Assembly (NCBI GenBank): GCA_964543195.1
Contig: CAZIXF010000011.1
Span: forward strand, 36,560 to 100,559
Length of the DNA stretch: 64,000 nucleotides
Source of the DNA: JAGTVG01 sp964543195
GTDB taxonomy: Bacteria > Bacteroidota > Bacteroidia > Cytophagales > Cyclobacteriaceae
Reading direction: 5' to 3'
Shown here: piece after piece, positions 8,875 through 18,808 of the stretch
Layout of the letters: the number at the start of each line of letters is the position of its first letter
Numbering within the stretch: position 1 is the first letter of the stretch
Program-made: the position numbers and the translations under genes
Notes under the pieces: model-generated
Databases searched by the model: none
What the model was told of the DNA's origin: nothing
What the model saw: the letters and a program-made list of their open reading frames with translations, nothing else

Positions 8875-10401
8875 TTAATCTACATTATCGTGCAGAAACT
8901 TATTGTTTCCGAGGATCTGGTTATCATCATTCAGATTGTACCGTGAAATTTCATGTTCCGAGGAATGAGGCACAACTTCCAGTTTTACCTTTTTACGAAG
9001 ATAGGCAGGCACATCCCACTTTTCCCGGTATTCATCATCGCTGACCGAATAATTTTTAACTTTAGAGAGTTTTTCCGATCTTTCTTTTGCCTGCTTCAAA
9101 AGAAGGTTTCTTTTTTCTTCAAGGCTCAGGCGGTCCACCGGATTCTGCACAGGATGTGCCTCCTGTTTGCTTTTGCCTTCAGTTTCCTCTTTATCCACCC
9201 GGAGAAAGATCTTATCCTTTTTGGGCTTTTCCTCTTCGCCTCCGCTGCCGGACCCTGGTTTTTCAAATGCATATCCCCGGTTTTCCTCCGGTTTATTCTG
9301 TTCACTCCATGACGGAGACTTTTTATCCGGTTTATCTTTATCTTCCAGCAGATTTTCATCAAATAATTTGATTTGCTTACTTGATTCAAGATCGATCACT
9401 CTTCTTTTTTCATCCTCATCTTCATCCGGAATGTTCCTCTGAAATCCCGTAGTGATCACCGTAACATTGATGGCTTCATCGAGGTTGGCATCTACCCCAT
9501 GGCCAAAAATCACTTCAGCTTCATCTCCTGCTCTTTCCTGGATGTAATCAGTAATGTCTGTTAATTCATCCATTTGAAGTTCTGCTTTTTCCCCAGAAGT
9601 AATGGAGAGAAGGATCTTTTTCGCACCATGAATATCGGTGTTGTTAAGAAGAGGAGATGAAATAGCCTGTTCAGCCGCTTTGATGGCCCGGTCATCACCG
9701 GATATGGTGGCAGACCCCATTACCGCAGCCCCCGAATCATTCATCACGGTTTTTACATCCTCAAAATCAACGTTCACATAACCCGATACGGTAATAATCT
9801 CTGCGATTCCCTTGGCTGCGGTGGTCAGCACATTATCTGCTTCCGCGAAAGCCTTGGTAACCGGCAGGTTTCCGTAAATTTCCCTCAATTTATCATTCAG
9901 GATCACCAGCACCGTGTCACAGTTTTCCTGGAGCTCCCTGATCCCTTCATGTGCAATAATTGCCTTTTTCGATCCTTCAAACTTGAAGGGATGGGTTACG
10001 ATCCCTACGGTGAGAATATCCAGATCTTTTGCTATTCTTGCTATTATGGGTGCTGCTCCTGTACCGGTGCCGCCTCCCATTCCGGCCGTGATGAACACCA
10101 TCCTGGTGTTCTCGCTCAGCAGGTCGCGGATCTCCTCCTTGCTTTCGATGGCGGCATTCCTGCCCACTTCCGGATTGGCACCAGCACCAAGACCTTCGGT
10201 CAGGCTGGTACCGATCTGAAGTTTGTTGGGTACCGGGCTGCTTTGTAAGGCCTGCAGATCCGTATTACAGATGATGAATTCCACACCTCTGATCCCCTGA
10301 TTAAACATATGATTTACGGCATTGCTGCCGCCACCTCCTATACCAATTACCTTGATAATTGATTTATGGTGTGCTGGAATATCAAATTGATACGTACTCA
10401 T
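8875..10401 (-). CDS. ftsZ: Cell division protein FtsZ
   Basis: Tubulin-like GTPase that forms the cytokinetic ring at the inner face of the membrane. 508 residues. The N-terminal GTP-binding domain starts with IKVIGIGGGGSNAVNHM, and the tubulin signature GGGTGTGAAP follows at about residue 110. The GTPase core ends near residue 320. A charged, low-complexity linker (about 325-460) follows, then the conserved C-terminal peptide DVPAYLRKKVKL that binds FtsA, and a Bacteroidota-specific tail ending FLHDNVD. It is longer than the 380-400 residues typical of proteobacterial FtsZ because of this linker. It is the last gene of the dcw cluster, 35 bases after ftsA, followed by a terminator. Confidence 0.98.
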   Translation of the reverse strand: MSTYQFDIPAHHKSIIKVIGIGGGGSNAVNHMFNQGIRGVEFIICNTDLQALQSSPVPNKLQIGTSLTEGLGAGANPEVGRNAAIESKEEIRDLLSENTRMVFITAGMGGGTGTGAAPIIARIAKDLDILTVGIVTHPFKFEGSKKAIIAHEGIRELQENCDTVLVILNDKLREIYGNLPVTKAFAEADNVLTTAAKGIAEIITVSGYVNVDFEDVKTVMNDSGAAVMGSATISGDDRAIKAAEQAISSPLLNNTDIHGAKKILLSITSGEKAELQMDELTDITDYIQERAGDEAEVIFGHGVDANLDEAINVTVITTGFQRNIPDEDEDEKRRVIDLESSKQIKLFDENLLEDKDKPDKKSPSWSEQNKPEENRGYAFEKPGSGSGGEEEKPKKDKIFLRVDKEETEGKSKQEAHPVQNPVDRLSLEEKRNLLLKQAKERSEKLSKVKNYSVSDDEYREKWDVPAYLRKKVKLEVVPHSSEHEISRYNLNDDNQILGNNKFLHDNVD

Positions 10402-10436
10402 AATTATGTCCTCCAGTTTAGTTTCATTAATTCATT

Positions 10437-11753
10437 TTAATAATCCTGCCTTTCGTCAATATCATCTATCAAAAGGCCTTTGGTTTTTTCAATGATCTTC
10501 TTGAAGAAATCATTTCCGGGTTGTTTTCTGTCTTTCCTGTATTTATTGCTGTGATAGTCAGCCGACCCCGCCACTTTCATGTACCGGTTATCTCTTTCAT
10601 CCAGGGCCTTGAACCCTGAAAGTACCAGACCTACCGTAGTAGCAAACATCGGGCTCTTCACGGCATCTACTTTGCTTTTGCCCAGATGCTCATTGGGATA
10701 ACCTATCCGGGTATCGATACCGGTCATGTACTCAACCAGCTGCTTGATACAGCCCAGCTGGGCACCGCCTCCGGTAAGAATGATCCCGCCGGTGAGTTTT
10801 TCCTCATACCCTGAAGTGATCACTTCGGCATGGATCAGCTCTATGATCTCCTGCATCCTGGCTTCAATAATATGGGCGAGGTTTTTAATGGATATTTCCT
10901 TGGGCGGCCGGTCTTTCAGACCGGGAATGGATACGATCTCATTGGGACTGGCTTCCTCGGCAATAGCTTTTCCATATTTGGTTTTAAGAAGCTCTGCCTG
11001 ATGATGCATCACCATGCATCCCTGCTTGATGTCCGAGGTCAGGATGTCCCCCCCAAAGGGTATTACCGCAGTGTGCCGTATAATACTTTCATGGAAAATG
11101 GCTATATCCGTTGTCCCGCCACCAATATCTACCAGGCAGACACCCGCTTCCTTTTCATCCTCGCTTAATACCGATAAAGAAGAGGCGAGTGGTTCAAGAA
11201 TAAGGTTTTCGATCTCAAGTCCGGCTCTTTTTACACACTTATTTACATTATTTATGGCGTTTGTCTGTGCAGTGATCACATGGAAATCGGCTTCAAGTCT
11301 TACCCCGGTCATCCCTACAGGATCCTTAATTCCATCTTCAAAATCGACATAATAATCCTGGGGCATGACATGTATTATTTCACTTCCCGGAGGGGTCACG
11401 GTTCTGTACATGTCATTGGTCAACCGGTTGATATCTTCCAGGGTGATTTCATCATGGGAAGAATTCCGGGTTATGCCACCATGCTGAATGGTGCTTTTTA
11501 TATGTTGGCCGGCAATCCCTACATTAACCACCCGGATGTTAATTCCCGACTGGTCTTCCGCTTCCTTAATGGCCGATTCGATACCGAAAACCGTTTTATC
11601 GATGTTGGTCACTATTCCTCTGACCACGCCATCCGAGACGGCTTTGCCCATGCCAAGTACTTCCAGCTTGCCATATTCGTTTTTACGTCCGACAATGGTG
11701 CATATTTTTGTAGTACCGATATCGAGACCTACTATGATTTTATCTTTTTCCAT
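10437..11753 (-). CDS. ftsA: Cell division protein FtsA
   Basis: Actin-family ATPase that tethers FtsZ to the membrane and recruits later division proteins. 438 residues. The actin-type phosphate 1 loop is IVGLDIGTTKICTIVG (residues 8-23), phosphate 2 is CLVDIGGGTTDIAIF (about 206), and the adenosine motif is IILTGGGAQL (about 326). The SHS2 (1C) subdomain lies between about residues 85 and 165. The C-terminal region after about 385 is basic and ends in a short helix (FKKIIEKTKGLL) suited to membrane targeting. It sits 11 bases downstream of ftsQ and upstream of ftsZ, the standard order. Confidence 0.97.
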   Translation of the reverse strand: MEKDKIIVGLDIGTTKICTIVGRKNEYGKLEVLGMGKAVSDGVVRGIVTNIDKTVFGIESAIKEAEDQSGINIRVVNVGIAGQHIKSTIQHGGITRNSSHDEITLEDINRLTNDMYRTVTPPGSEIIHVMPQDYYVDFEDGIKDPVGMTGVRLEADFHVITAQTNAINNVNKCVKRAGLEIENLILEPLASSLSVLSEDEKEAGVCLVDIGGGTTDIAIFHESIIRHTAVIPFGGDILTSDIKQGCMVMHHQAELLKTKYGKAIAEEASPNEIVSIPGLKDRPPKEISIKNLAHIIEARMQEIIELIHAEVITSGYEEKLTGGIILTGGGAQLGCIKQLVEYMTGIDTRIGYPNEHLGKSKVDAVKSPMFATTVGLVLSGFKALDERDNRYMKVAGSADYHSNKYRKDRKQPGNDFFKKIIEKTKGLLIDDIDERQDY

Positions 11754-11764
11754 TTTGATAATAT

Positions 11765-12541
11765 TTATTCACAGACAATTTGATCTTCGTATTTTATATT
11801 TACCCTGTTATAATAGTTCCAGCCTTTATAGGGCAGTATGGTATTATAAAAGGTTTTAAGTTTGGTAAATTTATTTTCTATATCTTCTGCTTTCCCGAAC
11901 TCTATGTACTGTTTGGTAACTTGAGGATACATGACGATAGAACCTTCTTCATCCACAACAAGCTGGGCAATCTGGGCTCTCCAAAAGTCATCCGCATGGA
12001 TGTAATCAACCAGGTTGAGAAGCTTATCAAATGTGGGATCTTCCTCCAGGTTCTTTTTGGATACTTCCTTCAGATAATTGCCGCTGATCAATAAAACCCT
12101 CGAAGTATGTTTTTCAGAGGTGGGAATAAGTGTTCCATCCTCACAGATGTATAGATCCTTTTCACCATCGATAACCAGTCTTGCTACAGGATTTGAGATC
12201 GTTACATCGATGGTAATATGCCCCCTGAGATCGTTGTAAGCTTCTACCCTGGAAACGTATTCATTAATGCCTACACGGGTTTCAATTTGTTTAAGATCGA
12301 TCTTATTGTATGTCGATCCGATGAGAAATACACTTTCATTGGAGGTGATCAACTGATAGATGTCTTCTTTATTTAGGAAATAATTGGAATCATTATAATC
12401 GATCAGAATGGATATATCCCTGCACACCTGGTTATCCTGCTTTTTTTCGACAAAAGCAATAGCGGAAAAGGCAAACAGAATGATCGCCACAGTTTTTATT
12501 TCCTTCTTTATTTTATGCAGATATTTCATATTTTTCTTCAA
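11765..12541 (-). CDS. ftsQ: Cell division protein FtsQ (Bacteroidota type)
   Basis: 258 residues: a short cytoplasmic N-terminus, one membrane helix (about residues 15-32) and a periplasmic part beginning with a POTRA-like region (YFLNKEDIYQLI). It links cytoplasmic and periplasmic divisome parts by binding FtsB/FtsL-type proteins. Sequence similarity to proteobacterial FtsQ is low, as usual in this phylum; the position between murC and ftsA supports the call. The start overlaps the end of murC by 29 bases, so translation is probably coupled. An in-frame ATG four codons later (12529) is an equally possible start. Confidence 0.88.
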   Translation of the reverse strand: MKKNMKYLHKIKKEIKTVAIILFAFSAIAFVEKKQDNQVCRDISILIDYNDSNYFLNKEDIYQLITSNESVFLIGSTYNKIDLKQIETRVGINEYVSRVEAYNDLRGHITIDVTISNPVARLVIDGEKDLYICEDGTLIPTSEKHTSRVLLISGNYLKEVSKKNLEEDPTFDKLLNLVDYIHADDFWRAQIAQLVVDEEGSIVMYPQVTKQYIEFGKAEDIENKFTKLKTFYNTILPYKGWNYYNRVNIKYEDQIVCE

Positions 12542-13919
12542 GCATTCTTTTAATCGGAATCACCATCGAATCGATATCTCCGGCTCCGATCGTTACCAAT
12601 ATGTCAAGGTCTTTTTCTTTGATGACCTGAATTAATTCTTCCATGGAACACTTAAACTTTTTCTTATCCCTGATTTTATCATATATGAGGTCAGCGCTTA
12701 CCCCTTCGATCGGTTTTTCACGTGCCGGATAGATCTCCAGCAGGATAATCTCATCGGCCAGTTCCAGGCTCCTGGCAAATTCGCCGGCAAAATCACGGGT
12801 CCGGGAATAGAGATGGGGTTGAAAGACTGCCGTGATGCTGCGGTTTCCAAAAATCTGTTTTACCGATTCCAGGAATACCCGTATCTCCTCCGGATGGTGT
12901 GCATAATCATCAATGAATACAATTTGATCGGTATATATAATGTATTCGAATCTTCTTTTAATACCTCTGAAATTGGCCAGCGCCGACTTGATAAGCTCCG
13001 GAGCAATGTTTAATTGAATACAGGCAGTAATAGCGGCGATTGCGTTTTCCACATTATGGAATCCGGAAAAGGATACCGGGATATTTTCAATGTTTATTTC
13101 AGGACTTAGATAATCGAACCTTGTTTCCTCTTTTTCCAGCCGTATATTGTCAGCCCGTACCGGATTGTGATCAAAATTATATTCAATCAGATTCATGGAA
13201 GCTTCCCTGCCTGGTTTCATCCTGTCACTCAAGCCTTTTTTAATAATCAGGGTGCCCCCCTCCTTAACCTGGTTAAGGAATTGATCGTAGCTTTCTATCA
13301 TTTTTTTCTCATCCCCGTAAATATCCAGATGGTCCGGATCCAATGCGGTCAGTATGGCGATGTCAGGATTCAATGTGAGAAAAGAGCGGTCAAATTCATC
13401 GGCTTCCACAACGATTTTCAGTGCATCATCCTGTTTTTGGTTTACCACCAGATTTGAGTTGTAATTCACAGTGATTCCACCGATAAATGAGACCATGTTG
13501 AGGTCCGCCTTTTTAAGTATATGGGCTATGAAGGCACTCGTGGTGGTTTTACCATGTGTGCCCGCTACGGCAATGGTAAAATGATTGGCCGTGATCTCAC
13601 CTAATATCTGTGAACGTTTTTTTATTTCATATCCTTCCTTTCTGAAATAGCTGAGGATATGATTGGTTTCCGGAATTGCAGGCGTATATATGATGGTGGT
13701 TTGTTCCTTGTTTTCTTTAAAAACAGGAGGAATCATGCCGGAATCATCCTCATAGCTAATGATGATCTCTTCTTTTTCAAGTTGTTCGCACAAAGGAGTC
13801 CTGACCCGGTCGTAGCCGGCAATGGTTTTTCCCTGACTTTTAAACCAGCGGGCCAAAGCGCTCATTCCGATCCCTCCGATCCCGACAAAATATATGATAT
13901 GTTTATTTTCAATACTCAA
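12513..13919 (-). CDS. murC: UDP-N-acetylmuramate--L-alanine ligase MurC
   Basis: Adds L-Ala to UDP-MurNAc with ATP in the cytoplasm, the first peptide step of peptidoglycan precursor synthesis. 468 residues, the normal size. Domain 1 begins with HIIYFVGIGGIGMSALA, the ATP P-loop is AGTHGKTTTSAFIAHI (about 115), and the central domain has ALDPDHLDIYGD. The C-terminal ligase domain carries FIDDYAHHPEEI and the late FQPHLYSRT motif, both characteristic of MurC. It overlaps murG by four bases (ATGA) upstream and ftsQ downstream. Confidence 0.97.
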   Translation of the reverse strand: MSIENKHIIYFVGIGGIGMSALARWFKSQGKTIAGYDRVRTPLCEQLEKEEIIISYEDDSGMIPPVFKENKEQTTIIYTPAIPETNHILSYFRKEGYEIKKRSQILGEITANHFTIAVAGTHGKTTTSAFIAHILKKADLNMVSFIGGITVNYNSNLVVNQKQDDALKIVVEADEFDRSFLTLNPDIAILTALDPDHLDIYGDEKKMIESYDQFLNQVKEGGTLIIKKGLSDRMKPGREASMNLIEYNFDHNPVRADNIRLEKEETRFDYLSPEINIENIPVSFSGFHNVENAIAAITACIQLNIAPELIKSALANFRGIKRRFEYIIYTDQIVFIDDYAHHPEEIRVFLESVKQIFGNRSITAVFQPHLYSRTRDFAGEFARSLELADEIILLEIYPAREKPIEGVSADLIYDKIRDKKKFKCSMEELIQVIKEKDLDILVTIGAGDIDSMVIPIKRMLEEKYEISA

Positions 13920-15028
13920 TTCAATAAAGTTTCGATTTCGTCTACTATCCTGTCAGTGGCATCCGGAACTGCCATTTTATGGATATTCCTGCTCAGGATA
14001 CGGCATCTTTCCACATCGAAAATCAGATCGACAGCCGTATCCATCATTTTTTCGGGAGCTTCTTTATCCGTGACCATCACTGCAGCATCTCTGTCTGCCA
14101 GAGCTTTTGCATTTCTGGTTTGATGATCTTCCGCCACATTGGGTGAAGGCACGAATACACAAGGTTTTGCTGCAATGCATAACTCTGAAATCGACAGGGC
14201 CCCAGCCCTTGAAACTACCACATCGGAAAGGGCATAAGCCAGGTTGATTTCCCTTAGAAACTCAAAGGTCCTGATATTTTCCTGATCGATCCCGGTCAGT
14301 TTATCCTGGTACTCATTAAAGTAGATCCTGCCTATCTGCCAGATCAGTTGAATGTTTTCATCGATAACCCGTTGAATTTTATTGAAAACACTCAGGTTGA
14401 TCGTTCTGGCACCCAGGCTTCCACCCATGACAAAAAGGGTTTTCTTCAATGGAGAAAGGTTGAAAAATTCACAGGCTTCATCCCTATAGGAATCGATATT
14501 CCGGATATCCGTCCTGACAGGATTACCGGTCAATGTGATTTTCTGTTCAGGGAAATATTTTTCCATCCCTGTGTAGGCAACGCATATCCTGTCTGCCCTC
14601 CTGCCCAGGATCCGGTTAGTTATGCCTGGAAATGAATTCTGCTCCTGAATAAGCGTAGGCAGGTTTTTCAAGCTGGCAATCCATAACAAAGGACCTGATG
14701 CATAGCCGCCAACCCCGATTGCGATGCGGGGTTTGAATTTTTGAACAATTATAAAGGCCTGGAACAGACTTACCGGTAATTTTAGCGGGAACAGAAGGTT
14801 TTTCAGCGTTATTTTTCGCTGAAAACCGCTGATCCAGATTCCTTTAATCGGATAACCGGCTTCCGGAACCTTCTGCATCTCCATTTTCCCGAATGCTCCC
14901 ACAAAAAGGATGTCAGAATCCGGATATTTTTCCCGTATACGGTCAGCGATGGCCAGGGCAGGGTAAATATGGCCTCCTGTGCCTCCTCCGCTAATAATTA
15001 TCCGATATTTTTCATTCCTTTTTATCAT
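13916..15028 (-). CDS. murG: MurG glycosyltransferase (lipid II synthesis)
   Basis: Transfers GlcNAc from UDP-GlcNAc to lipid I at the cytoplasmic membrane face, giving lipid II. 370 residues, GT28 family. G-loop 1 is IISGGGTGGHIYPALAIAD (residues 10-28), G-loop 2 is GVGGYASGPL (about 104), and the C-terminal UDP-GlcNAc site includes FVMGGSLGART (about 198) and SRAGALSISEL (about 268). It lies 24 bases downstream of ftsW and overlaps murC by four bases. Confidence 0.97.
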   Translation of the reverse strand: MIKRNEKYRIIISGGGTGGHIYPALAIADRIREKYPDSDILFVGAFGKMEMQKVPEAGYPIKGIWISGFQRKITLKNLLFPLKLPVSLFQAFIIVQKFKPRIAIGVGGYASGPLLWIASLKNLPTLIQEQNSFPGITNRILGRRADRICVAYTGMEKYFPEQKITLTGNPVRTDIRNIDSYRDEACEFFNLSPLKKTLFVMGGSLGARTINLSVFNKIQRVIDENIQLIWQIGRIYFNEYQDKLTGIDQENIRTFEFLREINLAYALSDVVVSRAGALSISELCIAAKPCVFVPSPNVAEDHQTRNAKALADRDAAVMVTDKEAPEKMMDTAVDLIFDVERCRILSRNIHKMAVPDATDRIVDEIETLLN

Positions 15029-15052
15029 CTGTTTATCATCTGTTAAAATATA

Positions 15053-16207
15053 TCAGGCCGCTTTTGGCACATTTTTTATATCATTTGAAAGATGTTCCAT
15101 TTCATCGATTTCTCCCCGGCTTACACTGAGTATGATCCCAAGCGAAATGCCCGTAAATAACAGAGAAGTGCCGCCCATGCTTACCAGGGGAAGCGGCAAT
15201 CCCGTGATAGGACCCAGCCCGACGGCCACTCCCATGTTGATCATCGCCTGTAATACCAGAGCAAAGCTCAATCCTGCCGATAAAAGTCCGCCGAAGGCGC
15301 GGTCACTTTTGGAGGCAGTGAGTATTCCTCTCCAGAGCAAGGCCAGGTATAAAATCATTACTGTCGTGCCTCCAATCAATCCGTATTCCTCAATGATTAT
15401 GGCATAAATAAAATCTGAATAGGGGTGAGGAAGGAAATTCCGCTGATCGCTGTTACCCGGACCTTTCCCGGATATTCCACCCGTGGTAATGGCAATGTAA
15501 GATTGCTTCGCCTGGAAAGGGATCTCCGTAGGATCCATATATTCTTTAACCCTGGAAATTACGGTTTCGCCCCGTTGTCCGATGCTGAAAGCAAGTGCAC
15601 CCGCCAGCATACCTACAAGCACCAGCAAAGCAAGATATTTTACCGGTACACGACCGATAAATAAGATCAGCAGACAGGTAATTAAAAGCAGGATGGCCGA
15701 TGAGAAGTCGGTCAGAGCGATAAGTCCGCAGATCAACCCGCTCCATAACAGCATGGGTATCAGGGCATCCTTGAAATCATTAATGTTTTGCTGCCTCTTG
15801 GAAAGCATGGAGGCCAGGTTGGTGATCAGGGCAAGTTTTGCCAGGTCGGAAGGCTGAAAAATCTGGTTAATGATGGGAATGGTAAGCCAACGCGATGCTT
15901 CATTAAAGGTAGTGCCGAATTTCCATGTGAAGATCAATAAGGGAACGGAAATCCATAAAAAGAGCCTCGACAGCCGGGAGTAATACCGGTAATCGATCTT
16001 GTGGGCTAACCACATCGCTAAAAGGCTTAAGAAAACCAGCAGGGAATGCTTAAAAAGATAATATTCTGTGTTGCCTTCCATCCTGCGGTACGCCAGGGTT
16101 CCGGTAGCACTGTAAACCACAAATATGCTCAGCACCGATAATAATATGACGATGAACCATATTATCGGGTCCCCCTTAAGATGTTTTTCTATCCACGTTT
16201 TAAACAT
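15053..16207 (-). CDS. ftsW: FtsW, SEDS-family peptidoglycan polymerase of the divisome
   Basis: 384 residues with about ten membrane helices. SEDS proteins polymerise lipid II together with a class B penicillin-binding protein, here the FtsI encoded in the same cluster. The SEDS signatures are visible: QPSDLAKLALI (about residue 117), DFSSAILLL (about 165), SFIYAIIIEEYGLIGG-type text near residue 265, and the C-terminal GLPLPLVSMGGTSLL (about 336). Position between murD and murG fits FtsW rather than RodA. Spacing to murD is four bases. Confidence 0.95.
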   Translation of the reverse strand: MFKTWIEKHLKGDPIIWFIVILLSVLSIFVVYSATGTLAYRRMEGNTEYYLFKHSLLVFLSLLAMWLAHKIDYRYYSRLSRLFLWISVPLLIFTWKFGTTFNEASRWLTIPIINQIFQPSDLAKLALITNLASMLSKRQQNINDFKDALIPMLLWSGLICGLIALTDFSSAILLLITCLLILFIGRVPVKYLALLVLVGMLAGALAFSIGQRGETVISRVKEYMDPTEIPFQAKQSYIAITTGGISGKGPGNSDQRNFLPHPYSDFIYAIIIEEYGLIGGTTVMILYLALLWRGILTASKSDRAFGGLLSAGLSFALVLQAMINMGVAVGLGPITGLPLPLVSMGGTSLLFTGISLGIILSVSRGEIDEMEHLSNDIKNVPKAA

Positions 16208-16211
16208 AATC

Positions 16212-17591
16212 CTACTTTTCGCTTTTTTCTTTTTTACTCATCAGGTTGCCTACCGCTTTTTTAAATTTATCACCCCGGTCGGCGTAATTCTTGAACAGGT
16301 CGAAACTGGCACATGCCGGCGATAAGAGAATTACATCTCCGGGATCAGCCAGTTTATACGCCTTTTTCACTGCTTTTTTTATTTCTTTGGTTTCCATTAT
16401 AGGATCTACATGGTCTTTAAAGGCATCTAATATTCTACCATTATCCTCTCCAAGACATATTATCCCTTTTACCTTATCCCTGATCAGGGAGGTTATAAGC
16501 TGATAATTATTCCCTTTGTCAATGCCACCTGCTATCCAGATAATAGGCTGATCAAAGCTGTTCAGCGCCTTAATAGTGGCATCCAGGTTGGTTGCCTTTG
16601 AATCGTTATAAAAGACAACTTTGTTTAATTCACCCAAAAATTCCAGCCGGTGAGGAACATTGACAAATGATTTAAGGCCTGCTCTCAGTTTCCTGTCCGA
16701 CACATTCAGTAATTTTGCTATCATTATACAGGCCATCATATTCACCATGTTGTGAGGTCCTCTGAGAGGAAGCTGGCTGAGATTGATCTTGACTTCCCTG
16801 GCCGGTTTTATGGGTAAGTTGAATTTCAGATATTTCCCGTTTAAAAATCCATTCACATGCGGCATTTTATGTAATGCCATACTCAGGGTATGGGGAGTTA
16901 CCGGATGGGAAGTAAGGTAATCGTTGATTACGGGATCCTCTCCATTATAGATCAGCACATCTTCTTCTTCCATATTTTCAGATATCCTGAATTTTGACCG
17001 GACGTATCTGTCGAAGTTATAATCATACCGGTCGAGATGATCCGGAGTTATATTCAGTATGACCCCAATATCGGGTTTGAAATATTTTATATGATCGAGC
17101 TGGAAACTGCTGACTTCAAGTACATAATAATCGTATTTGTCTTTAATCACCTCCCTGGCGAAACTGATACCCATATTGCCGGCCAGGCAAATATTAAATC
17201 CGGCCTGTTTCAATACATAGTAAGTCAGCAGGGAAGTAGTGGTTTTCCCGTTTGTACCTGTAATGGCAATTATTTTTGCATTGGTGAAACGGCTTGCAAA
17301 CTCAATATCAGAATAGATGGGGATGTCTTTTTCTCTGACTTTATCCAGGACGGTTATATTATCGGGTATGCCGGGGCTTTTTATCACTTCATCCGCAGTC
17401 AGCAGAAAATCCTCATTGTGTACGCCTTCTTCATGCGAAATAGAGTTTTCAAAGAGGAGTTTTTTATAATTGGACTTAATCTTGCCGGAATCGGATACAA
17501 AGGGAACGTAACCCTTTGCCCTGGCCAGTAAAGCAGCGCCTACACCACTTTCTCCCGCTCCCAGTATGACTATTCTTTTATCTTCGTCCAT
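16212..17591 (-). CDS. murD: UDP-N-acetylmuramoyl-L-alanine--D-glutamate ligase MurD
   Basis: Adds D-Glu to UDP-MurNAc-L-Ala with ATP. 459 residues. Features: N-terminal IVILGAGESGVGAALLA uracil-binding domain, P-loop ITGTNGKTTTSLLTYYV (about residue 115), central NITPDHLDRYD, and the C-terminal domain with FYNDSKATNLDAT (about 320) and ILLSPACASFD (about 425), the latter two typical of MurD. It follows mraY with no intervening base and precedes ftsW by four bases. Confidence 0.97.
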   Translation of the reverse strand: MDEDKRIVILGAGESGVGAALLARAKGYVPFVSDSGKIKSNYKKLLFENSISHEEGVHNEDFLLTADEVIKSPGIPDNITVLDKVREKDIPIYSDIEFASRFTNAKIIAITGTNGKTTTSLLTYYVLKQAGFNICLAGNMGISFAREVIKDKYDYYVLEVSSFQLDHIKYFKPDIGVILNITPDHLDRYDYNFDRYVRSKFRISENMEEEDVLIYNGEDPVINDYLTSHPVTPHTLSMALHKMPHVNGFLNGKYLKFNLPIKPAREVKINLSQLPLRGPHNMVNMMACIMIAKLLNVSDRKLRAGLKSFVNVPHRLEFLGELNKVVFYNDSKATNLDATIKALNSFDQPIIWIAGGIDKGNNYQLITSLIRDKVKGIICLGEDNGRILDAFKDHVDPIMETKEIKKAVKKAYKLADPGDVILLSPACASFDLFKNYADRGDKFKKAVGNLMSKKEKSEK

Positions 17592-18806
17592 TTACCTGAG
17601 TTTTAAAGTCGCTAATGTTAAAATGGCAAGCAAAATACCGACTATCCAGAATCTGGTTACAATCTTGGTTTCATGTAAACCTTTTTTCTGGTAATGGTGA
17701 TGAAGTGGTGACATCAGAAAGATCCGTCGTCCGGCTCCATATTTTCTCCTCGTATATTTAAAGTATGAGACCTGCATGATGACGGACAAATTTTCAATAA
17801 GGAATATGCCGCATAGCAGGGGTATCAATAATTCCTTTCTTATTGTCAAAGCCAGTACTGCGATCACCCCACCCAGCGATAAACTGCCTGTATCACCCAT
17901 GAAAACCTGAGCTGGATAAGCATTATACCATAAAAATCCGACGCAGGCACCTACAAGTGCGGTGCAGAAAATCACAAGCTCGCCGGATTCCGGAATATAC
18001 ATGATGTTCAGATAATCCGAGATGATCACATTCCCGGATATATAAGCCAGAATGGCCAGGGTGAGCACGATTATGCCTGAACTGCCCGCTGCCAGGCCAT
18101 CAATTCCATCCGTGATATTGGCTCCATTGGAGACAGCCGTAATCACGATAATAACAATACCCACGTAAATCAACCAGGTCAGTTCATCGGGTATGAAGGG
18201 CAGGTTGTAGTCGAATTCATTATCCTTGAAAAACGGTATGGTGGTAATCGTTGACTTCGTGTCTATATAACCCGTTACCCGCTCAGCCGGTACGGTTAAC
18301 TCTTCCGCCTCCTGTTGACTGTCAAATTCTCTTACCACCACATCGTCATGAAAATAAAGGGTGAACCCCACAATAAGACCAAGCCCGACCTGTCCGAAAA
18401 TTTTAAACTTGCCCCGCAGGCCTTCTTTACTCTTTTTGAAAACTTTTATATAATCATCGATAAACCCGATTATGCTCATCCATATGGTGGCCACCAGTAA
18501 AAGAATGATGTATACATTATCCAGTTTGGCGAAAAGGAGGGTAGGTAATATAATAGCCAGCACCATCATTATTCCACCCATAGTGGGTGTACCTTTTTTT
18601 TCTGTTTGTCCTGTGAGGCCCAGGTCACGGATCCGTTCACCTACCTGCTTCTTTCTTAGAAATAGAATAATATTTTTTCCGAAAGTGATGGTGATCAGCA
18701 GGGAAAGGACAGTGGCCATACCCGCCCTGAAGGTGATGTATTTGAACACCCCGGCCCCGATCAGGTCATATTGCTTGTCCAGATAATCAAATAAATAATA
18801 AAGCAT
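17592..18806 (-). CDS. mraY: Phospho-MurNAc-pentapeptide transferase MraY
   Basis: Integral membrane enzyme that moves phospho-MurNAc-pentapeptide to undecaprenyl phosphate, forming lipid I. 404 residues, longer than the about 360 of E. coli. The extra length is a hydrophilic insertion at about residues 160-215 containing the REFDSQQEAEE stretch, a feature I associate with Bacteroidota MraY. Catalytic signs: KKGTPTMGGIMM (about 70), the Asp pair in IGFIDDYIKV (about 115), NGANITDGIDGLAAG (about 227), FMGDTGSLSLGG (about 303) and the HHHYQ motif near residue 368. Confidence 0.97.
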   Translation of the reverse strand: MLYYLFDYLDKQYDLIGAGVFKYITFRAGMATVLSLLITITFGKNIILFLRKKQVGERIRDLGLTGQTEKKGTPTMGGIMMVLAIILPTLLFAKLDNVYIILLLVATIWMSIIGFIDDYIKVFKKSKEGLRGKFKIFGQVGLGLIVGFTLYFHDDVVVREFDSQQEAEELTVPAERVTGYIDTKSTITTIPFFKDNEFDYNLPFIPDELTWLIYVGIVIIVITAVSNGANITDGIDGLAAGSSGIIVLTLAILAYISGNVIISDYLNIMYIPESGELVIFCTALVGACVGFLWYNAYPAQVFMGDTGSLSLGGVIAVLALTIRKELLIPLLCGIFLIENLSVIMQVSYFKYTRRKYGAGRRIFLMSPLHHHYQKKGLHETKIVTRFWIVGILLAILTLATLKLR

Positions 18807-18808
18807 AC

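Noticed and set aside
9087..9442. Several long open frames on the plus strand opposite the FtsZ C-terminal linker
   Set aside because: They are the antisense reading of the charged, low-complexity linker of ftsZ; no start signals and no family resemblance.
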